Source: an uncultured Ruminococcus sp. (GTDB lineage: Bacteria > Bacillota > Clostridia > Oscillospirales > Ruminococcaceae). Taken from it: a DNA stretch of 14,263 bases. Positions 1-6,841 of this stretch are shown here, piece by piece. The notes under the pieces are model-generated. The model searched no databases and was not told the DNA's origin. It saw only the letters and a list, made by a program, of their open reading frames with translations. The first letter of the stretch is position 1; each line of letters begins with the position of its first letter. Location: positions 1 through 14,263 of the forward strand of contig CAMHMM010000018.1 of the NCBI GenBank assembly GCA_946186215.1, written 5' to 3'. Made by a program: the position numbers and the translations under genes.

Positions 1-175
1 CATGATAATTGTATTGCACATATATCACAAAATATAATGCTGCATTTATCTATTGTGTACAAATATTTTTTCAGCCATATAAAATAATGTGAATTATCGC
101 ATATTATCCGCTGAAATCGGGAGCGTCACAAGGCGAAAAAGGCCAAAATAATTATTCATTTCCTACAAATTCCAT
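1..175. other. AT-rich non-coding stretch upstream of the first promoter
   Basis: I see no convincing gene here. The stretch is AT-rich, with several TATAAT-like hexamers (for example at 33-38), but none has a good -35 box at 17 bp. It may carry the 3' flank of a gene lying left of the window. No terminator hairpin was recognised. Confidence 0.5.
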
Positions 176-204
176 TTGACAAATCCATTTCAATATGATA
201 TAAT
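176..204 (+). promoter_or_regulatory. Sigma-A promoter, perfect consensus, for the coiled-coil gene
   Basis: TTGACA lies at 176-181 and TATAAT at 199-204, with a 17 bp spacer. Both hexamers match the housekeeping consensus exactly. Transcription would start near 211 and leave a leader of about 120 nt before the preferred start codon at 333. Confidence 0.88.
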
Positions 205-248
205 CAATAATAATCGGGAAATGTGTGTCTAATTGTTTAAATTAATTG

Positions 249-270
249 CGGCAGCACCGTAGTTCTGCCG
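249..270 (+). promoter_or_regulatory. Leader hairpin upstream of the coiled-coil gene
   Basis: CGGCAG (249-254) pairs with CTGCCG (265-270) across a 10-base loop, between the promoter and the coding start. No T-run follows, so it is not an obvious attenuator. It could stabilise the mRNA or bind a regulator. It matches no riboswitch class I recognise. Confidence 0.4.
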
Positions 271-332
271 TGAGTTGATTTGTGCAATGTGACATTATGT
301 TTATTGATATCATGGATTGGTGGTTGCAGATT

Positions 333-2564
333 ATGGACTTCTCGGAATTTAAAAGAATGCTGCTTGAATGCCTCAGGGACAATGAGACCAAGGGCGAGCT
401 CCTGAAAGCGCTCAGCAATGACGGAGTTGCACAGGAGATCGGAGATTATCAGGAAAAGCTCAGAGCTTTACAGGAAGAATTTGACAACTATAAGCGCGAA
501 GCCGAAGAGAAATATGAAAAGCTCCTCGGAGAGTTCAATGATGCCACCGGTTCGGCTGCAGCCGTGCGTCTGGAGAATGAAGACAAGACCAAGCGCATCG
601 CAGAGCTCGAAAATAAGCTTCAAAGCGCAGAGCTTTCAGGCTCCGACAGTGCAAAGGAGACTGAGGAGAGGATCGCTAAGCTGAACGAAGAGGCTCAGAG
701 CACTAAATCCGCTCTCGAGGCAGATATCGCAAAGCTTAAGGAAGAGATAAACTCTCTCACCTCTGCCGCAGAGGAAAAGGATCGCAGGATCTCCGAGCTT
801 TCCGCTTCAGAGACTGCTCTCAAGGCGCAGATAGACACCCTCAATTCCTCCACCGAGGAAATGAAGAAGTCGCTTGAATCCTCCGATTCCGATAAGAATG
901 CAGAAATCGGAAGGCTCAACGAAAAGGTAAATACAATTTCCGCAGAGCTTGAAAATACAAAGGCAGAGCTCTCTCAGAAGAGTGATGAAGCTGCTGCTAA
1001 GACCGAAAAGGCTGAAAAGCTCGAAGCTGAAAAGGCAGAGCTCGAGACCAAGTTTGCCGAGGAAAAGGCTCAGCTCGAAAGCAAGTTCAATTCGGAAAAG
1101 TCCGAGCTTGAAGAAAAGCTTGCAGCAGTGACCGAGGAAAAGGAAAAGGCTGAAAGCGAGCTCAGAGAAAAATTTGAAGCCGAAAAGGCAGAGCTGACCA
1201 AAAAGCTCGACGAGCAGAAGGACGAGCTTACAAAGAAGTTCGAGGATGAGAAAAAGGAGCTTTCCGATCAGCTTGAAAGCGCAAAGGGCGACACCGGAAA
1301 GCAGCTTGACGAGCAGAAGGAAAAGTATGAGGCTATGCTTGCCGCTGAAAAGGCAAAGGCAGAAGCTGATGCATCCGAAAGAGAGGCTCAGGTCAAGACC
1401 GCAAGGACCGAAGCAGATCAGGCCAAGTCCAGAACAGAAGCCCTTGAAGCTGAAATTGAGAGCATAAAGGAACAGCTCAGAAAGAAGAGCGAGGAAACTG
1501 AGAGCGTAAGAACTCAGTTTGAGGAATACAAGGCCGGCGAGACCGCAAGAAGCGCTGATCTCAATATCCAGATCAAGTCTCTCTCCGAAAAGGTAGAATC
1601 CCAGAAGGGTGAGCTTGCCAAGGCTCTTGAAGCTGCCGCTGAGGAAGCAAAGAAGAATACCGATCTTGAAATAAAGGCTAAGGAAGCAATGGCAGAGTCT
1701 GCATCAAAGGACGATGCAATTTCCACCCTCAATACACAGCTGCAGGGTATGCTCGTGCTCAGAGAGAAGATCAACGAGTATGCTACCACCGCAAACGCCT
1801 ATGCAGAGGAAGTGGAAAACGCAAGAAACATCCTTGCTCAGAAGGAGACCGAGATCGCAAAGCTGCGTGAATCCGTTGATCCTCTCAGCGCTCAGGTAGG
1901 CGAGCTTTCCGCTCAGGTGACCGCATACAGCGAGACTATCGCCACAAAGGATACCCAGATCGAGGAGATCGGCAACTACTGCGAGTCTCTTAAATCTCAT
2001 GCTGCCGAGATGAACGAGCAGCTCGTTCAGGCTACCAATGATGCAAATGCTATGCGTCAGAAGATGGAAGAGCTCACCAATGAAATGGAAGCTTACAACT
2101 CCACATTCGGCGATCTCACAGAAGTATTTGACAAGTACAAAAACCTCACTCCCGCAACAAAGCAGGGACTCAAGGATGTATTCCCCGAAAACCTCAATGT
2201 CCGCAGCTTCCTTTCCAGCGGTGCTCAGTGGGGACATGTACAGGCTCTCTGGGAATTCACTCAGCAGAAGATACTCAACGAGGACTTCTCGGATGTAAAG
2301 ATGCTCAACTACATATTCAAGTATTTCCTCGACTTCCACAACAGCAGCTACGATTCACCTCATTTCGCGCTGCTTGATACTCAGCCCGGCGAGACCTTCA
2401 ATGAAGAGATCCATCAGAAGGTAATGTCGAGAGAGGAAAGAAAGGCTGCATTCTTCGCAAAGACAAAGGCTCCGACAAGCGGAACCGTTCAGGAAGTAGT
2501 TCTTCAGGGCTACAAGAATGTAAAGAACGGCCGCGTGCTCCAGCCCTCACTTGTAAAGGTCTGA
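333..2564 (+). CDS. Giant coiled-coil protein with GrpE-like C-terminal beta-wing
   Basis: The predicted protein has 743 residues. The reading frame opens with a GTG at 282, and other ATGs lie at 297 and 312. I prefer the ATG at 333 because GGTGG at 319-323 is the only passable ribosome binding site; the protein would then begin MDFSEFKRML. Residues from about 40 to 580 are charged Glu/Lys/Ala/Leu-rich coiled coil, including about ten 11-residue units (residues 232-348). There is no signal peptide or membrane helix, so it is probably cytoplasmic. Residues ~584-680 are predicted helical and not coiled coil. Residues ~684-743 resemble the GrpE beta-wing: FNEEIHQKV at 689-697, then a GY at 726-727, then VLQPSLVKV at 735-743. 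GrpE has F[DN]xxxHxA, a later GY and a terminal RPAxVxV. An N-terminal stretch (LQEEFDNYKRE, residues ~47-57) also looks like the GrpE long helix. GrpE is normally about 190 residues and exchanges nucleotide on DnaK. Key positions differ here (Lys for Ala, Gln for Arg, Ser for Ala), so the function is unproven. Confidence 0.85.
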   Translation: MDFSEFKRMLLECLRDNETKGELLKALSNDGVAQEIGDYQEKLRALQEEFDNYKREAEEKYEKLLGEFNDATGSAAAVRLENEDKTKRIAELENKLQSAELSGSDSAKETEERIAKLNEEAQSTKSALEADIAKLKEEINSLTSAAEEKDRRISELSASETALKAQIDTLNSSTEEMKKSLESSDSDKNAEIGRLNEKVNTISAELENTKAELSQKSDEAAAKTEKAEKLEAEKAELETKFAEEKAQLESKFNSEKSELEEKLAAVTEEKEKAESELREKFEAEKAELTKKLDEQKDELTKKFEDEKKELSDQLESAKGDTGKQLDEQKEKYEAMLAAEKAKAEADASEREAQVKTARTEADQAKSRTEALEAEIESIKEQLRKKSEETESVRTQFEEYKAGETARSADLNIQIKSLSEKVESQKGELAKALEAAAEEAKKNTDLEIKAKEAMAESASKDDAISTLNTQLQGMLVLREKINEYATTANAYAEEVENARNILAQKETEIAKLRESVDPLSAQVGELSAQVTAYSETIATKDTQIEEIGNYCESLKSHAAEMNEQLVQATNDANAMRQKMEELTNEMEAYNSTFGDLTEVFDKYKNLTPATKQGLKDVFPENLNVRSFLSSGAQWGHVQALWEFTQQKILNEDFSDVKMLNYIFKYFLDFHNSSYDSPHFALLDTQPGETFNEEIHQKVMSREERKAAFFAKTKAPTSGTVQEVVLQGYKNVKNGRVLQPSLVKV

Positions 2565-2568
2565 TATC

Positions 2569-2602
2569 ATATGCCGACAAAGCGCTGGCTTTGTCGGCAT
2601 AT
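2569..2602 (+). terminator. Strong hairpin after the coiled-coil gene, no T-run
   Basis: A perfect 14 bp stem (2569-2582 with 2589-2602) with a 6-base loop begins 5 bases after the TGA. No U-tract follows, so termination may be partial or absent. It may instead protect the upstream mRNA 3' end and set a ratio between gene 1 and the two genes that follow. Confidence 0.55.
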
Positions 2603-2649
2603 ACATACACTGATGATAAGGCCGGGGCTCTCCGGCAAAGGATGATTAT

Positions 2650-3102
2650 ATGAAGATACTTATCTGCCGCATCACGGCAAAGGATGGTTCCGTGCGCTTT
2701 GCGGTATATGACACCGACGAAAAGAAGCTGCTCCATTACACGAATTCCGAGCTCACTCCCCTTGTGGTGAGAAAGGATATCTATAACGCAAAGCTTGAAA
2801 ACAGCGTTATAAAAACGACCGACGGCAGCCGCAGCGTTCTTATGCTCGACAGGGAGAAAAGCAGCAGATCAAGCGTTTTCTATATCCTTGAATCCTACAC
2901 ATCCGAAAGAGGCACGCCCATGTATGCAGCAGTGGATAATCTCGGCGTGATATACGAATTTTCCGAAAATGTGCTGCCAATGTTCATCGCAAACAAGGAT
3001 GTTATCAATATGCGAAAAAACAGAAACGGCCACGAAGTGATCAAGGTACCCGTATATTCCTCTGTACTGCAGAAATCCCTTGAGCACACAAATATCCACT
3101 AA
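2650..3102 (+). CDS. Hypothetical 150-residue protein
   Basis: I do not recognise the family. The protein begins MKILICRITAKDG, has no signal peptide or membrane helix, and alternates short strand-like segments with charged turns, which suggests a small soluble alpha/beta or mostly beta protein. Its start is supported by AAAGGA at 2637-2642, 7 nt before the ATG. It lies 85 bp after the coiled-coil gene, with the hairpin at 2569-2602 in the gap and no separate good promoter. It ends 12 bp before the membrane-protein gene, so the two are probably co-transcribed. Residues in the second half (MYAAVDNLGVIYEFSENVL) hint at a beta-hairpin-rich core. No catalytic motif is visible. Confidence 0.8.
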   Translation: MKILICRITAKDGSVRFAVYDTDEKKLLHYTNSELTPLVVRKDIYNAKLENSVIKTTDGSRSVLMLDREKSSRSSVFYILESYTSERGTPMYAAVDNLGVIYEFSENVLPMFIANKDVINMRKNRNGHEVIKVPVYSSVLQKSLEHTNIH

Positions 3103-3114
3103 AGAGGGGCACCA

Positions 3115-3675
3115 ATGAGCGAAAACAGGATCATAAGGGCATTGAAAGGACTTTTGTGGTGGCTTGCAGGCGAGCTTGTCGCCTGCATATTCACACTGTG
3201 CATGGTACTCCCCATGCGCCGCTTCATGCTGGTAAGGATATTTGCGGGCATCGCATCAGTGTTTCTGGTCAATGCACTTTACTTTAACTTCACAAACAAA
3301 TGCGCCAAGAAAGATATGAATGCAGTCAGGTACCACGGCGCAAAGCAGGACAGACTGCAGGGACTGTACATGGCGCTGACCGCTCCGCTGTTCCAGTATA
3401 TCTCATGGATAGCTCTCGTTCTTTCAAAGGCGGGACTCATTCCCGATATCTTCAATATCTATATCCTCTCAAATATCCAGTGCATCGCATGGGTGGATCT
3501 TTTCACACCGTACCGCACAATAGATGCTCTGTCCGTCCCCGGGCTGATAGGCCTCCTGCTTCTGGTGCTCATCGCCCCTGCGACAATAATCATAACCTAT
3601 GAATGCACCTACCGCGAGATCGATCTGAAAGCACTTCTCATGTACGAAAAAAAACGCGACAAGGAAAAGAACTGA
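3115..3675 (+). CDS. Hypothetical four-helix membrane protein
   Basis: The protein has 186 residues and no recognised family. Four hydrophobic segments are visible at about residues 12-32, 37-57, 84-109 and 141-163. A basic loop lies between segments 2 and 3 (residues ~62-82), and the C-terminal tail is highly charged (YEKKRDKEKN). By the positive-inside rule, both the loop and the tail are probably cytoplasmic. AGAGGGG sits just before the ATG. The gene starts 12 bp after the previous stop and is followed by a strong terminator, so it is the last gene of the unit headed by the coiled-coil gene. It could anchor or partner those proteins at the membrane, but this rests on position only. Confidence 0.82.
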   Translation: MSENRIIRALKGLLWWLAGELVACIFTLCMVLPMRRFMLVRIFAGIASVFLVNALYFNFTNKCAKKDMNAVRYHGAKQDRLQGLYMALTAPLFQYISWIALVLSKAGLIPDIFNIYILSNIQCIAWVDLFTPYRTIDALSVPGLIGLLLLVLIAPATIIITYECTYREIDLKALLMYEKKRDKEKN

Positions 3676-3703
3676 TACATCTGATATGTATCCTACAAAC
3701 GAA

Positions 3704-3746
3704 AAGGCACTAAAGCAGGATAAAGCTTTAGTGCCTTGTTATTTTT
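3704..3746 (+). terminator. Intrinsic terminator closing the left operon
   Basis: A perfect 13 bp stem (3704-3716 with 3725-3737) has an 8-base loop and is followed by GTTATTTTT. A smaller hairpin (GATACAT at 3674-3680 with ATGTATC at 3686-3692) overlaps the stop codon just upstream. The large stem could also act on convergent transcripts from the mre side. Confidence 0.88.
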
Positions 3747-3756
3747 AAAAAAACCT

Positions 3757-3980
3757 GTGCCTGTCGGGGTCTCCCGACTACCCGATATCAAATGTAGTAC
3801 CAAATAAGAGTACCGAACCGCCAATGAGCGGCATAGTTTGAAAACACCTGCGAGTGCCTGTCGGGGTCTCCCGACTACTTGATATCCAAATGCAGTACCA
3901 AATAAGAGTACCGGGCCGCCAATGAGCGGCATGGCTTAATTACACCTGCGGGTGCCTGTCGGGGCCTCCCGACGACTACC
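3757..3980. repeat. Tandem ~98 bp structured repeat, two full copies plus a partial third
   Basis: Units begin with GTGCCTGTCGGGG at 3757, 3854 and 3952, a period of 97-98 bp. By eye, copies 1 and 2 are roughly 88% identical; copy 3 keeps only about 30 bases and runs into the mreD stop. Each full unit can fold three small hairpins: GTCGGG with CCCGAC; a GTAC pair flanking AAATAAGA; and CCGC with GCGG around CAATGA. Unit length is not a multiple of three and open frames shift between copies, so I do not read it as coding. On the - strand, the hairpin of copy 1 is followed 9 bases later by seven Ts (3753-3747), which may terminate mreBCD transcription. No transposase or target-site duplication is visible. 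Confidence 0.85.
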
Positions 3981-4557
3981 TGTCGCCGACGATGCTGCCC
4001 GATTTTTCCTCGATATAATGCTCGCTGACATTGCCCAGATATTTTGAAATGACCGCCGTTACGCCGAACAGAACCACTCCGGCAATGTTCGTGTGGATAA
4101 ATTCCGGAATAAATATCCGCGAAAACATACTGCCAGAAGGATCGAGCCCCGGCAGCAGATAGCATACAAGATACCGAAGGCCGCCGATGACTGCGGTTAC
4201 GATGGCATCAAAGAGGAGGAAATTAAAGAAGCTGCGCCTGAGCAGATTATTAACAAAGAGCGAAACCAGAAGACACAGCCACATCATTACAAATGCGTTG
4301 AGCCCCGGCAGCATATTGCAGGCGTTGTCGGTAAAAAGCCCGCAGACCATGCCGAATACCGCGCTGCTGAACGGCTCCTCCCTGAAGGAAAAGCAAATCG
4401 CACAGGGCACAAGCAGCATCGGAAGCGGATATCCTGTATTCACAGTAACCATGAAGATGTACGAAAAGATCATCAGGAAAACATAGAGCACGATCCTGAC
4501 CACGGCATGGATATGCTCCTTTTTCTCCTTCAGCTCAATATTCATGCTGCGGTTCAA
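3976..4557 (-). CDS. mreD: Rod shape-determining protein MreD
   Basis: This is a 193-residue integral membrane protein with about five to six hydrophobic segments, beginning near residues 19-40. Its size and layout fit MreD, a small membrane partner of MreC in the elongasome that guides lateral cell-wall synthesis. MreD sequence is poorly conserved, so the call leans on its place directly after mreC. The start is a TTG at 4557: AGGGGTG at 4571-4565 is 7 nt away, an in-frame stop lies just upstream, and the first ATG (4545) is too far from that site. The gene begins 13 bp after the mreC stop. The TAG stop (3978-3976) lies inside the partial third copy of the adjacent repeat, so the last few residues may not be ancestral. 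Confidence 0.88.
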   Translation of the reverse strand: MNRSMNIELKEKKEHIHAVVRIVLYVFLMIFSYIFMVTVNTGYPLPMLLVPCAICFSFREEPFSSAVFGMVCGLFTDNACNMLPGLNAFVMMWLCLLVSLFVNNLLRRSFFNFLLFDAIVTAVIGGLRYLVCYLLPGLDPSGSMFSRIFIPEFIHTNIAGVVLFGVTAVISKYLGNVSEHYIEEKSGSIVGDR

Positions 4558-4570
4558 CGATCATCACCCC

Positions 4571-5413
4571 TCACTGCGCGTTCTTGATGAGCGTTGCTTC
4601 ATCGGGGACATAGTTTACGATCACAAAAACCGTGCTGACAGATGTGGGATCCTCCACAGGGCGCACTACAGCATATTTGGAAAGCCCGCTGGACTTGCCG
4701 CATACCTCTTCCACCACGCCGATAACAGTCCCCGAGGGGAAATTCTCGCTTCCTGTGGTAACTACGATATCCCCTGCCTCAACATCCGTGTCATTTTCAA
4801 GGTAATCAAGCATGATATGCCCGTCAACGGAAAGCTCGTACCCGCCGCTGATTATACCGGAGCGCATAGTCCTTACCGTGTACGCGCCGATGGATGTTTC
4901 GGGAGAATACAGTGAGCGCACCACCGCAGTAGATGCGGATACCTCGTCGCAAACGCCGACGATGCCGCTTTCGGTCACAACAGGATCGCCCTTTTTGATC
5001 CCGTCGTTCTCGCCCATATCTATTATGAAGGCACAGTAGGGATCGTTGGTTATACGGGAGATAACATGGCAGGGCGCGGAAAACTCATAATTGCTGTATT
5101 TACGGCTGAGGCCGAGCATCGTCCTGAGATCCTCGTTTTCCCTTACGACCTCATTGTAATCGACTATCTGTGAATAAAGCTCATTCATCTGCTTTTTGAG
5201 CTGTTCATTCGCATTGAGCAGCATCGCAAGTGATTCGGAAATACCCTCCGATATCCCGCTGGACACCTTCTTGACAGGGCTCAGCAGCAGATCAAAGAGA
5301 TAATCCGCCGCCGCATAGCTGCCGGTAGTACCGAAATATATCATTGCACCGAGCAGCAGAGCCATAAACCCCACAAGTATCTTGAACTTGGTGCTTTCAA
5401 AAAAATCACGCAA
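4571..5413 (-). CDS. mreC: Rod shape-determining protein MreC
   Basis: The protein has 280 residues. It shows the standard MreC plan: a short cytoplasmic N-terminus, one membrane helix (residues ~10-28), a coiled coil (~60-103), then the extracytoplasmic double beta-barrel. The conserved stretch GENDGIKKGDPVV (134-146) followed by SGIVGVCDEV is typical. MreC forms a membrane-linked scaffold between MreB inside the cell and the wall synthases outside. The start must be the TTG at 5413, because an in-frame stop lies just upstream (5431-5429) and the next Met is inside the membrane helix. AAGGAG lies 11 nt before the TTG, a slightly long spacing. The gap from the mreB stop is 24 bp, which fits one operon. 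Confidence 0.95.
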   Translation of the reverse strand: MRDFFESTKFKILVGFMALLLGAMIYFGTTGSYAAADYLFDLLLSPVKKVSSGISEGISESLAMLLNANEQLKKQMNELYSQIVDYNEVVRENEDLRTMLGLSRKYSNYEFSAPCHVISRITNDPYCAFIIDMGENDGIKKGDPVVTESGIVGVCDEVSASTAVVRSLYSPETSIGAYTVRTMRSGIISGGYELSVDGHIMLDYLENDTDVEAGDIVVTTGSENFPSGTVIGVVEEVCGKSSGLSKYAVVRPVEDPTSVSTVFVIVNYVPDEATLIKNAQ

Positions 5414-5437
5414 TCCTACGGCAGCTCCTTACAAAGA

Positions 5438-6463
5438 TCAATAGTATTTTGTGTCATTTTTCAGAAGATCATGGTATTTGTCCATATCCTCAAGGACCTT
5501 GCCCGTTCCTGCGGCCACACAGTCAAGGGGAGATTTCGCAACGACCACGGGCATCTTCGTTTCCGCGTTGATAAGGTCGTCGATGCCCCTGATAAGAGCG
5601 CCGCCGCCCGTAAGGGTTATGCCCTTTTCTATTATATCGGAAGCAAGCTCGGGAGGAGTCTTTTCAAGAGTGTTCTTGACGGCATCCACCACCTCAGAAA
5701 GAGGATCCCTGAGCGCCTCTCTTATCTCCTCGCTGGATATCACGATATTTTCGGGCAGGCCGTTGGGCAGGTTCCTGCCGCTGACCTCCATGGTCATTTC
5801 CTTTTCAAGCTCATAGGCCGAGCCGATGGTTATCTTGATATTCTCAGCCGTTCTCTCGCCCACCAGCACATTATACTTTTTCCTGATATGGTTGAGTATC
5901 GCCTGATCAAAGGCATCGCCAGCGATGCGGACGCTCTTTGAGGCAACTATCCCGCCCATGGAGATAACAGCCACCTCAGATGTGCCGCCGCCTATATCCA
6001 CTACCATCGAGCCCGTGGGTTCCATAACGGGAAGCCCCGCACCTATCGCCGCAGCCATGGGCTCCTCGATTACATCCACTCGCCTTGCTCCCGCGCTTTC
6101 TGCGGTCTCCTTGACAGCACGCCTCTCAACAGCGGTAACTCCCGACGGGATGCAGATCACCACATTGGCTCTTCTGAAAAACAGCCTGCGCCCCAGTGCC
6201 TTTTCGATAAATTCGCAGAGCATGGCAGATGTTATCTCAAAATCCGCGATAACGCCGTCCTTGAGCGGACGGACAGCTTCGATGGAGCCGGGGGTTCTGC
6301 CTATGACCTCCTTGGCCTCCTGCCCTACATACTTAGGCTCGCCTGTCCTTGAATCCACAGCCACCACAGACGGCTCTCTTATAATAATGCCTCTGCCCTT
6401 CATGTAAACAAGGGTGTTGGCAGTTCCAAGATCTATACCTAATTCCCGAGTAAAAAAATGCAT
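5438..6463 (-). CDS. mreB: Rod shape-determining protein MreB (bacterial actin)
   Basis: The protein has 341 residues, the usual MreB length. It is an ATP-binding actin homologue that polymerises on the inner membrane face and steers lateral peptidoglycan synthesis. Actin-fold motifs are present in order: phosphate-1 GIDLGTANT (9-17), phosphate-2 VVDIGGGTS (154-162), and the adenosine motif LTGGGALIRG (284-293). EEPMAAAIGAG (133-143) is also typical of the family. The N-terminal MHFFTRELG is slightly amphipathic. The frame is open further upstream to 6571, but the start at 6463 is clear: GTGAGGT lies 7 nt before the ATG, and MreB alignment begins there. It is the first gene of mreBCD. No rodA, PBP2 or min genes follow in the window. 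Confidence 0.98.
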   Translation of the reverse strand: MHFFTRELGIDLGTANTLVYMKGRGIIIREPSVVAVDSRTGEPKYVGQEAKEVIGRTPGSIEAVRPLKDGVIADFEITSAMLCEFIEKALGRRLFFRRANVVICIPSGVTAVERRAVKETAESAGARRVDVIEEPMAAAIGAGLPVMEPTGSMVVDIGGGTSEVAVISMGGIVASKSVRIAGDAFDQAILNHIRKKYNVLVGERTAENIKITIGSAYELEKEMTMEVSGRNLPNGLPENIVISSEEIREALRDPLSEVVDAVKNTLEKTPPELASDIIEKGITLTGGGALIRGIDDLINAETKMPVVVAKSPLDCVAAGTGKVLEDMDKYHDLLKNDTKYY

Positions 6464-6542
6464 CAATAATACCTCACAAAAAACAGAACTATACTTTGTA
6501 AATATCTCACAAAACGATACGCAGAAAGTACAGCTACATAAA

Positions 6543-6571
6543 ATTATAGCACATATCAGAGCTTTATACAA
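6543..6571 (-). promoter_or_regulatory. Extended -10 promoter of mreBCD
   Basis: On the - strand, TATAAT (6548-6543) is preceded by TGC, giving an extended -10. A weak -35 (TTGTAT, 6571-6566) lies 17 bp upstream. The leader to the mreB ATG would be about 70 nt. Confidence 0.72.
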
Positions 6572-6698
6572 TACCGAACTGAAAAAAAAATATCACAACT
6601 TAATTCAAAAAACAAAGCTGCATTTGTGTAAATTTCGGATGCGGGAACAGGGCAAAAATGCCCGCAGACACGAAAAAATGACGATTTCGGCAATTTTC

Positions 6699-6727
6699 TT
6701 GACACAGCCCCGGTTTGATGATATAAT
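6699..6727 (+). promoter_or_regulatory. Sigma-A promoter, perfect consensus, for the exported cell-wall-binding-type protein
   Basis: TTGACA (6699-6704) and TATAAT (6722-6727) are 17 bp apart. Transcription from about 6734 gives a ~108 nt leader before the ATG at 6842. It is divergent from the mreB promoter, with about 130 bp between the two. Confidence 0.88.
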
Positions 6728-6806
6728 GATTAGGGAATACCGAAAGCACTTAAAGCACAAAAGATCCGTTTATATATAATATCAGGTGTTTTCCAAAAGC
6801 AACATC

Positions 6807-6824
6807 ACGGGAGCAGTCTCCCGT
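6807..6824 (+). promoter_or_regulatory. Leader hairpin just before the ribosome binding site
   Basis: ACGGGAG (6807-6813) pairs with CTCCCGT (6818-6824) across a 4-base loop, 6 bases before AGGAG at 6831-6835. It could influence translation or mRNA life. It does not itself cover the ribosome binding site. Confidence 0.45.
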
Positions 6825-6841
6825 TCTGACAGGAGTTTTTC

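Noticed and set aside
1..281. Riboswitch in the leader of the first gene
   Set aside because: Only one small hairpin is present and no conserved core of a known class could be recognised.
1704..2339. 211-residue - strand open frame under the coiled-coil gene
   Set aside because: It is antisense to a clear coding sequence, and the repetitive codon use of coiled coils often leaves the reverse frames open.
3757..3980. CRISPR array
   Set aside because: The unit is ~98 bp of near-continuous similarity without unique spacers of fixed size, and no cas genes are nearby.
3693..4165. Two - strand open frames across the tandem repeat (to 3932 and 4165)
   Set aside because: They translate repeat units in shifted frames, lack ribosome binding sites and overlap terminator hairpins or mreD. 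I read them as chance frames.
4093..4587. Long + strand open frame opposite mreD
   Set aside because: It is antisense to a well-placed membrane-protein gene, has highly charged low-complexity composition and has no ribosome binding site.
5471..6407. + strand open frames opposite mreB
   Set aside because: They are shadows of the strongly conserved mreB coding sequence. mreB motifs prove the - strand frame.
6414..6779. + strand 121-residue open frame across the mreB start and promoter region
   Set aside because: It begins inside antisense mreB, runs through both divergent promoters and has Lys/Asn-rich composition typical of AT-rich spacer DNA.
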